From contig JACJXZ010000003.1 of assembly GCA_020636375.1 (NCBI GenBank), positions 310,001 to 374,000 on the forward strand: a stretch of 64,000 bases of DNA, given 5' to 3'. This stretch comes from Lewinellaceae bacterium. Its GTDB lineage: Bacteria > Bacteroidota > Bacteroidia > Chitinophagales > Saprospiraceae. Below, one piece after another: positions 27,686 through 36,399 of the stretch. The translations under genes were made by a program, and so were the position numbers. Below the pieces are notes generated by a model. The model was not told the DNA's origin, did no database searches, and saw only the letters and a program-made list of their open reading frames with translations. Each line of letters begins with the position of its first letter. The stretch's first letter is position 1.

Positions 27686-27929
27686 GCCAGGGCGGGAAGG
27701 TGCCATCCGATAGTTATGAGGATGATACCTTCCTGCCCCCTGATCCACAGGAAAAGCTCTTGCCGAACGCAGGAAGCAGGTGGGATTCTGGTTGAAATTT
27801 CCTCCTGAACGTGCCCACTCAATCGCCGGGGCTTTCCCGTAATCTCCCCGACAACTCAGAATTTCCCTTCAACGGCTCATTAACGGTTTCATGCCTTGCG
27901 GATGCTCCGCAATTTTGTCTGCGAACCAA

Positions 27930-29150
27930 ATGAAAGCCGTTCTCATGACCAAGGATTTCAAACTGCCGGCCGCAGCGGCCCCGGCTGCGCAAAGCGGCCG
28001 CCTCTGGAGCATCGACGTACTGCGCGGCGGCGCCGTCGTGCTTATGGCGCTGGATCATGTTCGCCACTTGTGGGCGGATACGCCTTTTGCGCCCACCGAC
28101 CTCGACCTGACTACGCCCGCCTGGTTTTTCACCCGCTGGATCACCCATTTCTGCGCGCCGGTGTTCGTCTTCCTGGCAGGAACGAGCGCCTTCCTGTACG
28201 GCCGGAAAGCCGGGATGGAAAAGCTTCGCCGCTTCCTGTTCAGCCGCGGCCTGTGGCTGCTGTTCATCGAGCTGGCGGTGATCAGCCCCAGCATCCTCTT
28301 CGCCTGGCCGGGAAAGGCGGGTTTTCTCATCCTGCAGGTCATCTGGGCGATAGGATGGGGCATGATTGTCCTGGGGCTTTTGTCTTACCTGCCCCGGCGG
28401 CTCATATTGTTCCTGAGCATTACCCTGGTTGCGGGCCATAACCTGCTGGACGGAGTTGCTCCCCAGGACTGGGGTTCCCTGAGCTGGTTATGGACGATCC
28501 TCCATATCGGCGAGGGCTGGGTCGCTGTCACCGAATCCTTCGGCCTGCTTTCCGTTTACCCCCTGATCCCCTGGATTGGCGTGATGTCCCTCGGCTACTG
28601 CTCCGGGGCGGTCATGGCCTGGGAACCTGTGCGCCGCCGGCAGTTCCTGCTGGTGGCCGGGCTTGGCCTGGTCGAGGCTTTCGTCCTGTTCCGCTTCATG
28701 AATGCCTACGGCGACCCCAACCCATGGGATTTCCAGAGCCGGGGACTGAACTATACCCTGATGTCCTTCCTGAATACCACCAAATACCCGCCCTCTTTGC
28801 TGTATCTGTGCATGACGCTGGGGCCTACCTTGCTGCTGCTCTATGCTTTGGAAGGCACCCAAAATAAGGCGGCGTCCTTTTTCCGCACATTCGGGCGGGT
28901 GCCTTTCTTCTTTTACACCCTCCATTTTGCCGTGATCAATTTCTTTGCGCACCTGTGGCATTACTTCCGCTACGGGCAATGGTTCAACTTCATCACCACG
29001 CCCAAAGCGCAGTGGCCGGCGGATTATGAACCCAACCTGGGATTGATGTATGGCGTGTGGGCCGTTGTGATCCTCGGGTTTTATTTTCTGTGCCGGTGGT
29101 ATGGAAGCTTCAGGTTTGGCAGGAAGGAGTGGTGGTGGCGGTATTTGTAA
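27930..29150 (+). CDS. HGSNAT-like membrane acyltransferase (DUF1624/5009 type)
   Basis: About 406 residues from the ATG at 27930; a slightly later ATG (27945) is equally possible. After a short Ala-rich N-terminus the motif RLWSIDVLRGGAVVLMALDHVRH marks the heparan-alpha-glucosaminide N-acetyltransferase/acyltransferase-3-like family, with the conserved Asp-xxx-Arg-Gly and Asp-His pairs. Around ten hydrophobic segments span the chain. Bacterial members are inner-membrane proteins thought to move acyl groups across the membrane onto sugars, but substrates are mostly unknown. No sugar-processing gene is adjacent. The gene is preceded by a 244-base gap without recognisable features. Confidence 0.85.
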   Translation: MKAVLMTKDFKLPAAAAPAAQSGRLWSIDVLRGGAVVLMALDHVRHLWADTPFAPTDLDLTTPAWFFTRWITHFCAPVFVFLAGTSAFLYGRKAGMEKLRRFLFSRGLWLLFIELAVISPSILFAWPGKAGFLILQVIWAIGWGMIVLGLLSYLPRRLILFLSITLVAGHNLLDGVAPQDWGSLSWLWTILHIGEGWVAVTESFGLLSVYPLIPWIGVMSLGYCSGAVMAWEPVRRRQFLLVAGLGLVEAFVLFRFMNAYGDPNPWDFQSRGLNYTLMSFLNTTKYPPSLLYLCMTLGPTLLLLYALEGTQNKAASFFRTFGRVPFFFYTLHFAVINFFAHLWHYFRYGQWFNFITTPKAQWPADYEPNLGLMYGVWAVVILGFYFLCRWYGSFRFGRKEWWWRYL

Positions 29151-29564
29151 GGCTGTTGGCACTAAATAATGAGGCAGTTATTTCCCTGTCGGGAACAAAA
29201 TGCCGCTTTTCTTTCAGCCATTTTCACAGAAAACTTCCATGCCACAACATTTGCCAACACCTTGCGTTTTCTCTTTATGCGGGTAGCCCTCTGCTTTTGG
29301 CGCAGTATTAAACATTTGTTAAAATCTGACACGGGCGGCCAAAAGCCATTATATTTAAAGATTCTGAACCCGTGCCAATTTCAAGGCACCCGGCCCCCCA
29401 TCTGTTTATGGACTTCCTGTATGAAAACTGTTGGAAAAGCATGAATTCAGGGCCAATGGCCGTGCTGCAAAGCCTGTCTGAAGGACGGCAGCGCTGCACC
29501 TGATCAGAAAAAAGAGTTATAAATTCAAACGGCGTTAATTGATTATAAAAAATCCTTTTACCAC
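29151..29564. other. Gene-free 414-base gap
   Basis: No credible reading frame, strong hairpin or consensus promoter is visible between the acyltransferase and protease genes. It is more AT-rich than its flanks and presumably holds the protease promoter. Confidence 0.35.
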
Positions 29565-31196
29565 ATGAAGCGGATACTGAAATACGCGGGCATCATCAGC
29601 CTGCTCTTCGTTGGAATAGCGGCCTCCCACCAGCCCGACAACAAGTACTTCGAAATCCTTAAGAACATAGAGATCTTTACCAACCTCTACAAAGAGATCA
29701 ATACCTACTACGTCGACGATGTCGACCCCGGCCACCTGATGCGCGTCGGCATCGACGCTATGGTGGAATCGCTCGACCCGTTCACCAACTACATCTCCGA
29801 ATCGGAGATTGAAGGGTATCGCTTCATGACCGAAGGCAAGTACAACGGCATCGGCGCCATCAGCCAGAAGATGGGCGACTTCGTCACCATCACGGAACTT
29901 TACCAGGGACAAGCCGCCGACAAAGCCGGCCTCCGCCCCGGCGACAAGATCATCGCCGTGGACGGACAGGACGCCACCGGCAAAGACCCGGATGCCATCA
30001 ACAACATCCTCCGCGGCTTCCCGGGCACCTCGGTCAAGCTGACCATCCGCCGGCCCGGCCGGGAAGGCGACTTCGACCTCGACCTCGTCCGGGGCGAAGT
30101 GCAGGTACCCAACGTGCCTTACCACGGCGTCGTAGCCGACGGCATCGGTTATGTCGCCCTGACTACCTTCACCCGCGACGCCGGCTCCAACGTGGCCAAC
30201 GCAGTGCGGGAGCTCAAAGAACAAAACCCGGGCCTGAAAGGCATCATCTTCGACCTGCGCGGCAACGGCGGCGGCCTGCTCAATGAAGCCGTCAACGTCT
30301 GCAATGTTTTTGTCCCCCGCGGAGAACTGGTGGTCACTACCAAAGGCAAGGTCAAAGACTGGGACCGCTCGTTCAGCACCATGAACCAGCCGGTAGACCT
30401 CGACATCCCCCTCACCATCCTGATCAACAAGAACTCCGCATCCGCTTCCGAGATCGTCAGCGGGGTGATCCAGGATTACGACCGCGGCATCCTCATCGGG
30501 CAGCGCTCCTACGGGAAAGGGCTGGTGCAGAATACCAGAGACATCGGCTACAATTCCAAGCTGAAGCTGACGACCGCCAAATACTACATCCCCAGCGGCC
30601 GCTGCATCCAGAGCGTAGAGTACGAAGACGGCGAACCCATCCACATCCCGGACGACCAGCGCACGCCCTTCAAAACCCGCAACGGCCGCACCGTGCTGGA
30701 CGGAGGCGGGGTTAAGCCGGATGTAATGATCGACAGGTTTACCGATGCCGCCATCGTCCAGGGCCTGCTGGAGCAACACCTCATCTTCGACTACGTCACC
30801 CAGTTCTGCCTGAAGCACGACAGCATCCCCAGCGTAGAGGAGTTCCGCTTCAAGGATTTCGACGGCTTTGTGCAGTTCCTCTCGGAGCGCCAGTTCGAAT
30901 ACGACACGGAAAGCGAAAAGCTGCTGAAACAACTGATGGAAGAAAGCGCCGAAGAGGGCTACGAACTCACTGCCCAGATCGACGCCCTGAAAGCCAAGAT
31001 CGCATCCGACAAAAAAGACGCCCTGATGGATAACAAAGACGTGATCGTCGACCTGATCGAAAAGGAAATCTCCAGCCGTTACTACTACCAGGAAGGCAAA
31101 ATCCGGATGGGGCTGAGGAATGATGTAGAAATCGAGGAGGCCATCAAACTTTTGAAGGATCAAGGGAAGTATCAGAAGGTGTTGCAGGAGGGGTAA
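29565..31196 (+). CDS. S41-family carboxy-terminal processing protease
   Basis: A 543-residue CtpA/Prc-type periplasmic serine protease. The N-terminal hydrophobic segment (ILKYAGIISLLFVGIAAS) is a signal peptide or anchor. A PDZ domain lies at about 85-165 (GIGAISQKMGD, AADKAGLRPGDKIIAVDGQD). The catalytic core has GIIFDLRGNGGGLLNEAV, Ser in NKNSASASEIVSG, and Lys in GQRSYGKGLVQ. A charged helical tail of about 170 residues follows, typical of bacteroidete members. It cleaves proteins from their C-termini, in processing or envelope quality control. It may share a transcript with nothing downstream, as the next gene starts 130 bases on. Confidence 0.95.
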   Translation: MKRILKYAGIISLLFVGIAASHQPDNKYFEILKNIEIFTNLYKEINTYYVDDVDPGHLMRVGIDAMVESLDPFTNYISESEIEGYRFMTEGKYNGIGAISQKMGDFVTITELYQGQAADKAGLRPGDKIIAVDGQDATGKDPDAINNILRGFPGTSVKLTIRRPGREGDFDLDLVRGEVQVPNVPYHGVVADGIGYVALTTFTRDAGSNVANAVRELKEQNPGLKGIIFDLRGNGGGLLNEAVNVCNVFVPRGELVVTTKGKVKDWDRSFSTMNQPVDLDIPLTILINKNSASASEIVSGVIQDYDRGILIGQRSYGKGLVQNTRDIGYNSKLKLTTAKYYIPSGRCIQSVEYEDGEPIHIPDDQRTPFKTRNGRTVLDGGGVKPDVMIDRFTDAAIVQGLLEQHLIFDYVTQFCLKHDSIPSVEEFRFKDFDGFVQFLSERQFEYDTESEKLLKQLMEESAEEGYELTAQIDALKAKIASDKKDALMDNKDVIVDLIEKEISSRYYYQEGKIRMGLRNDVEIEEAIKLLKDQGKYQKVLQEG

Positions 31197-31327
31197 GAAG
31201 GAGCGATTATTGGTTACTGAGGGGTGGGGCTTGTGAGAAAGAAGTTGCAGCGCCCGCTCCTCAATGATCATGACAAGTTCAAATACCATGTACTTGAATT
31301 GGCTTTTTCCCGCCAGTTTCATATTTT

Positions 31328-33133
31328 ATGGCCCTGCTTATGACGGTGTCGATCTTCACGCCCCTAATGGGCCAAAGCCCTTGCGATAACGCCAACTTTA
31401 GTTTGCGGGTTGGAGACATAGAAACTTTGGGCTGCTTTACCGTGAAAGTGCCCGTCCGCCTGCTTGCCAACCAGAACCAGAACCCCCTCACCGCTTGTGG
31501 TTTCGACCTTTCCGGTACGGTAAGCGGCGGAAACGCCAGGATTGAGGACGTCATTTGGGACTCAGGTTTTGATGCGTTTAATATTACCAACAACCAAACC
31601 GGGCAGTGCATTGAGATACGGGAAAACAGCAAAGTAGTGGCCTTCGGGCTCTGCCAGAGCGTTATGAATGCCTACTCCGCCAAAGTATTTGATGTCATTG
31701 TCAGCAGCACAGGAACCTGCGTCAGCATCAACGACCTGAAGGTCAGGTTGGCGAAGTGGAACAACCTCGACATCGCCGATGGCTTATGCGTGATTTCCGC
31801 GCTGGATAAAGGCTTCACGCTAAACGATGCCGGCCATTTCCCAGTGGGCGAAGTAGCTATGGGGTGTTATGACAACCCTTTTGCAAGAGCCCCGGTCAAA
31901 GGGGTGGACATCTGCGTATTGCCGGCCGGCACTGCTTCCTGTTCGTGCGCTGCGCTGCCGCCCTGCGAGTTCAGCTATACTACCGGCAAAGAAGGCTACT
32001 TCCAAACCCCGGGCTGTGCGCAGGGGGAGTCTTATGTGCTGGCTGCCTGCAAAACGGATACGGAAGATTTATCTTGTGGCATCAGCACTTTCGACCTGGT
32101 GTTGATAAGCAAACATATCCTGGGGGTAGAACAGTTTGAGGCCCCTCGCGACTTAATCGCTGCCGATGTCAACGGAGTTGACGGTATAACCACCCTGGAC
32201 CTCATTGAACTCCGCAAGGCCATCCTGGGCATCAGCGCTACCTTTGCCGGAGCGCCGCACTGGCGCTTCATCCCCTGCGGCTATACCTTTCCTACACCAG
32301 ACCCATTAGTGAATGGCATACCAGAATGCGTGGAGTTCAATGCAGCCACCGGCTATAAGGCCTGCTTTGACGCCATTAAGGTTGGGGATTTGGATTGCAG
32401 TTGCGCCGGCGAGCTCATCACCGCAGGAGAATTTGTCCTTGCCCTGGAGGAAAACACCCCTCCGGAAGGCAGCGGAGAAAACGATGTGCGCATAGATGTG
32501 GCGCCGGCCGGCACGGCCTATTTAAGCGCCCTGGAGTTTGACACGAATTACCTCAGCTTCAGCGGTTTTGTGCAAGATGCCATGCTGGTAGACAGCAATG
32601 CCTACAGCTTCCAGGAGCAAACCGACGGCGTGGTGCGGCTGGCCTGGTACGACCTCGACGGCGACAGCACGGCCTTCACGCCCAACGACAATATCCTCAG
32701 CCTGGTATTCACCCCCCAAGGAGAAGTAGAGGATTTCTTCTCCCACCTCAGCATCGACAGCGCGTTGCTGCGCCCCCTGGCCTTCACCAACAATGGTACT
32801 GCCCTGGAGGTACGCCTGCAATCCCAGGAAGAAGGCGGCCGGCCCGCGCCCGGCATTGGAACGCCCGGCAGCGAGGCCTTTAGCATACGGCCGGTACCCA
32901 ACCCCTTCCAGCAAGGCCTGTCCTTCCACGTCTCCGCCCCGGCGGCAATAGAAGCCCGGTTGAGCATCTTCAATGCCAGTGGCAAACAGGTATACGCCGA
33001 GACGCTGGCGCTGGATGCGGGCCGACAGGAAGTACAACTGCCTGTTGCCAATACCTGGCCCGAGGGGGCTTATTTCTACCATCTGGAAGTCGGCAAAAGT
33101 ATACAATCCGGCCGGCTTATTAAGCTTCAATAA
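31328..33133 (+). CDS. Secreted dockerin-containing T9SS substrate
   Basis: A 601-residue exported protein. The start at 31328 is the first ATG after an in-frame stop and gives a short signal peptide (MALLMTVSIFTPLMGQ). The first 240 residues are Cys-rich, with beta segments resembling a cohesin-like fold. Residues about 255-310 hold a dockerin-like pair (STFDLVLISKHILG then ADVNGVDGITTLDLIELRK), with the Asp/Asn calcium positions of the second repeat intact. A second beta domain spans about 360-490. The last 80 residues are a type A T9SS sorting domain (VPNPFQQGLSFHV, GAYFYHLEVG, SGRLIKLQ). It is likely secreted and surface-bound; ligand unknown. A strong terminator follows. Confidence 0.88.
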   Translation: MALLMTVSIFTPLMGQSPCDNANFSLRVGDIETLGCFTVKVPVRLLANQNQNPLTACGFDLSGTVSGGNARIEDVIWDSGFDAFNITNNQTGQCIEIRENSKVVAFGLCQSVMNAYSAKVFDVIVSSTGTCVSINDLKVRLAKWNNLDIADGLCVISALDKGFTLNDAGHFPVGEVAMGCYDNPFARAPVKGVDICVLPAGTASCSCAALPPCEFSYTTGKEGYFQTPGCAQGESYVLAACKTDTEDLSCGISTFDLVLISKHILGVEQFEAPRDLIAADVNGVDGITTLDLIELRKAILGISATFAGAPHWRFIPCGYTFPTPDPLVNGIPECVEFNAATGYKACFDAIKVGDLDCSCAGELITAGEFVLALEENTPPEGSGENDVRIDVAPAGTAYLSALEFDTNYLSFSGFVQDAMLVDSNAYSFQEQTDGVVRLAWYDLDGDSTAFTPNDNILSLVFTPQGEVEDFFSHLSIDSALLRPLAFTNNGTALEVRLQSQEEGGRPAPGIGTPGSEAFSIRPVPNPFQQGLSFHVSAPAAIEARLSIFNASGKQVYAETLALDAGRQEVQLPVANTWPEGAYFYHLEVGKSIQSGRLIKLQ

Positions 33134-33151
33134 ACAAGATTGATTAATACT

Positions 33152-33189
33152 GCCTTGAGGCCGTTGCACAACGGCCTCAGGCTTTTTTA
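33152..33189 (+). terminator. Rho-independent terminator after the dockerin gene
   Basis: GCCTTGAGGCCGTTG pairs with CAACGGCCTCAGGC (one bulged base) around a two-base loop and is followed by six T residues. Confidence 0.92.
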
Positions 33190-33202
33190 TCTTTATCATC
33201 TC

Positions 33203-35076
33203 ATGAAAAAGCTTATTTATTGTTTGTTTCTTTCTCTTTTTTTTATCGTAGAAACAATATACGCTCAGTGCTGGGAATTGGTGTATGACGATTATGAAGA
33301 TGTATTCAATTACGCCTTTTTTGAAGACATCCATTTCATTAACGACTCGATTGGCTGGGTTTGTGGCGTAAACATTGTTTCAGGTGGCAGTTCTAATGGG
33401 TTCTATATGAAAACCGAGGATAGCGGAGAGAACTGGGAAACCTTTGATCCTCCGGGGCCATTCCCGAATAACATTTTTTTTGTTAACGAGCGGGATGGCT
33501 GTATCTCTGCTAATAGCTTAAGCGTTACTTATTGGACTAATAACGGAGGAGTAGATTGGCGCGAGTCGATCTTTGATATAGCTCCCGGCCAAAACGGGAT
33601 CATCGGCGGCTTGTTTTTTATCAACCGAGATACGGGTTGGATTTCTGCCTGGAACGTTTCTACCCAAAGAACTACGGACGGCGGAAGAACCTGGCAAGCC
33701 CAATCCCCAAGCCCTGATTTAAACGCTCGGGAAATCCATTTCGCCGACGAAAACAATGGCTGGATAATTGGCAATTCCGGTTTTAATGGGCGCCTATACC
33801 ACACCACCGACGGAGGCGAAAACTGGGAGCTGCAGTTGTCTATGTTCCGCGATTATTTTGATGTTTTTTTTCTTACCCCTCAGTTGGGCTGGGTAGCTGC
33901 CGAAGACAATTCCGTCTGCCGTAGTACGGATGGAGGCTATACCTGGGACTGCTATCCGATAATGGGGGAGGAACTCTAAGTACCCGTTTCTATTTACTTT
34001 GCCAACGATACCCTGGGCTGGATAGGAGTAGCCCCGAATAAGGGCATATTTGTCACTACCGACGGCGGCGAAAGCTGGAAACAACACTATACTCTTGCAA
34101 TAGAAGAAAATGAAGAGATATTTGTCCAGGAAGTCTTTATGACAAGCGATACAGTAGGCTATTTCTGTACCAGAAAAGGCAAAATTTACCGCTATCGCGT
34201 GCCCCGCCCCCGGTACGGCGCTGCTGCCGGTGCAAGACAGCTCTCTATTTCCCCTGCTGCGCTGGTCGCCCGCCGAAGGCTGCTTCGACGGCTACTACCT
34301 GCAGCTCGGCACCGCCCCCGGCGGAGATGATATTCTGCCCCGCACCGACGTGGGCTGGGATACAGTACTACCAGCTTACCGAAGCCCTGCCGCCCAGCAC
34401 CCAGCTCTTTGCCACTATCGTGCCCTACAACCATGTCTACGGGGCGGCGGAGGGCTGTAGCAGCAGCACTACCTTCACCACCATCGATTGCCCGCCTGCC
34501 CCTGCTGTCATCGATACCGGCTTTTGCGAGGGCGAGGCCTTTCACTTTATGCATACCGTCTTTGAAGAGCCCGGCGCCTACCCCTTTCCCTTCACCGACG
34601 CGCAGGGCTGCGACAGCACCATAACCCTGCAGCTCGCTGCCTGGCCGGTTTACAGCCTAACGCTGGATACGGCCCTGCAGGCCGGCACGCCTTACCAAGG
34701 GGTGGTGTATGAACAGGACACCTCCTTTATCCAGCACTATGCCAGTGCCCAGGGCTGCGACAGCACGGTGGCGGTGAATATAAATATTTTGGTAAATGCG
34801 GAGAGTAGGCCAGCAAAGCCTGCCCCGGCCCTGCGCTTGTTCCCCAACCCGGCTACGGAAGTATTGCACCTGGAACTCGACGGCTTTCCCGCCGGCCTGG
34901 CCCGGCTGAGCATCCGGAGCAGCACGGGGCGGCTCGTGCGGCGGGAGAGCTTAAGCCTCCCCGGAGGTAAGGCACGGCACCGCATCAATTTGGCGGGCTG
35001 GCCGCCGGGCGTGTACTTTGTGGCGGTACAGGCCGGCGAAAACATACAATCTCGCCGGCTTGTGAAACTTCAATGA
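33203..35076 (+). pseudogene. Broken T9SS-secreted beta-propeller (YCF48/BNR-type) gene
   Basis: From the ATG at 33203 (signal peptide MKKLIYCLFLSLFFIVETIYAQ) a propeller of YCF48/BNR repeats runs (TEDSGENWE, TTDGGRTWQ, TTDGGENWE, STDGGYTWD) until an in-frame TAA at 33977-33979. The same frame then continues with homologous sequence (TTDGGESWK, MTSDTVGYFCTRKGK) to about 34205. It shifts by one at the C-rich stretch 34202-34211 into an FN3-like module (YYLQLGTAPGGDDI), and shifts again near 34363-34370 (YYQLTEALPPSTQLFATIVPYN). The last frame ends in a type A T9SS domain (LFPNPATEVLHLEL, GVYFVAVQAGENIQSRRLVKLQ). The complete parent would be about 620 residues. Three lesions mean decay, or sequencing/assembly error in C- and AT-rich tracts. 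Confidence 0.85.
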
Positions 35077-35099
35077 TGCCATTAGTAGTGATCAAAAAC

Positions 35100-35197
35100 A
35101 AGTTGCCGATCTGAATTTCGACAGTAAGGCAAAGGCTGGAAACCAATGAAATGGTTGAAGCCTTTGCCTTATCGTCAAAACCGGCAACTTATTTTTT
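35100..35197 (+). terminator. Long two-tier hairpin after the broken gene
   Basis: Outer arms AAGTTGCCG (35100-35108) and CGGCAACTT (35182-35190) enclose inner perfect 12-base arms (35126-35137 and 35159-35170). A T-run follows the outer arm, so it can terminate rightward transcription. Confidence 0.7.
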
Positions 35198-35253
35198 GAA
35201 CAGTCGTTGCCTTGGAAAAGCAACCAACAACAATCAACCAAAACAATCCCCCT

Positions 35254-36306
35254 CTACCCCTTATTCGCCAACTGCCCGCAGGCCGCGTCAATATCCTTCC
35301 CCCGGCTGCGGCGCACCGTTACCATTACCCCCTTGTCCCGCAGGTATTTGGCAAAATCGTCGATGCGGTGTTCTGAAGCTTTCAGGAATGGCGCCCCGTC
35401 AATGGGATTGTATTCAATAATATTGACCATTACGGGAAAGTGCTTGCACAATTCCGCCAGGCGGGCGGCATCCTCCAATCCTTCGTTAAAATTCTGGAAA
35501 GCAATGTATTCATAGCTGATGCGGTTGCGGGTTTTGCGGTAGAAATAGCGCAGGGCTTCCATCAGGGAAGCGAGGTTGTTCTGCTCGTTGATGGGCATGA
35601 TCTGGTTGCGCTTTTCGTCATCGGCAGCGTGGAGGGAGAGCGCCAGGTTGAACTTCACCTCATCGTCGGCCAGCTTTTTGATCATTTTGGCAATGCCGGC
35701 CGTGCTGATGGTGATGCGGCGGGGCGACATATTGAGGCCGTCGGGAGAAGTGAGGCGATCGACGCTTTCCAGGACATTCTTGTAGGCCAGCAGCGGCTCG
35801 CCCATGCCCATGTAGACGATATTGGTCAGCGGGTGGCCAAAGGTTTCTTCCGATTGGCGGTTGACCAGCACCACCTGGTCGTAGATTTCGCCGGCATCGA
35901 GGTTGCGGACACGCTTCATGCGGCCGGTAGCGCAGAACTTGCAGGTAAGGCTGCAGCCCACCTGGGAGGAGACACAGGCGGTAAAACGGTTATCGGAGGG
36001 CACCGGTATGAGTACCGATTCGATGAGGTGGCCGTCGTGCAGGCGGAAGCGCGATTTGATGGTGCCGTCCATACTGTGTTGCACTTTATCCGGCACAATA
36101 GCATTGATGGCGAAGTTCTCATCCAGGAACTCGCGCAGCTTTTTCGACAGGTTGGTCATGGCAGCAAAGGAATGGGCACCCTTCGTCCACAACCATTCGT
36201 AAACCTGTTTGGCCCGAAATTTCGGTTCGCCGATGCCCTTGAACAACTCCTCCAGTTCCAGCTGGCTGAGTTGCCGTATGTCCTTCTTGTCCGTTGATAC
36301 CATCAT
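35254..36306 (-). CDS. rlmN: Dual-specificity 23S rRNA/tRNA methyltransferase RlmN
   Basis: A 350-residue radical SAM enzyme that methylates C2 of adenosine 2503 in 23S rRNA and A37 in some tRNAs. The [4Fe-4S] cluster cysteines are Cys118-x3-Cys122-x2-Cys125 (GCSLTCKFCATG). The catalytic C-terminal Cys is at about 343 (DAACGQL), paired with the cysteine at 111. GMGEPL, ITISTAG and SLHA are the family's AdoMet-binding motifs. RNA-binding N-terminal segment 1-90 is complete. A convergent hairpin separates it from the broken T9SS gene. Confidence 0.97.
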   Translation of the reverse strand: MMVSTDKKDIRQLSQLELEELFKGIGEPKFRAKQVYEWLWTKGAHSFAAMTNLSKKLREFLDENFAINAIVPDKVQHSMDGTIKSRFRLHDGHLIESVLIPVPSDNRFTACVSSQVGCSLTCKFCATGRMKRVRNLDAGEIYDQVVLVNRQSEETFGHPLTNIVYMGMGEPLLAYKNVLESVDRLTSPDGLNMSPRRITISTAGIAKMIKKLADDEVKFNLALSLHAADDEKRNQIMPINEQNNLASLMEALRYFYRKTRNRISYEYIAFQNFNEGLEDAARLAELCKHFPVMVNIIEYNPIDGAPFLKASEHRIDDFAKYLRDKGVMVTVRRSRGKDIDAACGQLANKG

Positions 36307-36356
36307 ATTTTAATTCAATATTGTGGAAACCGGACTATTCTTCCGGGCTTCGCCAA

Positions 36357-36388
36357 CAATATAACAATCCAGCAATATAACAATATCC
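36357..36388. repeat. CAATATAACAAT direct repeat
   Basis: Two 16-base units sharing CAATATAACAAT (36357-36372 and 36373-36388) between rlmN and the aminopeptidase gene, with further AACAATAT words nearby. Confidence 0.65.
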
Positions 36389-36399
36389 CACTCCAACCC

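Noticed and set aside
29151..29564. Possible sigma-54 promoter (TTGGCAC near 29155)
   Set aside because: The required -12 GC element at fixed spacing is missing.
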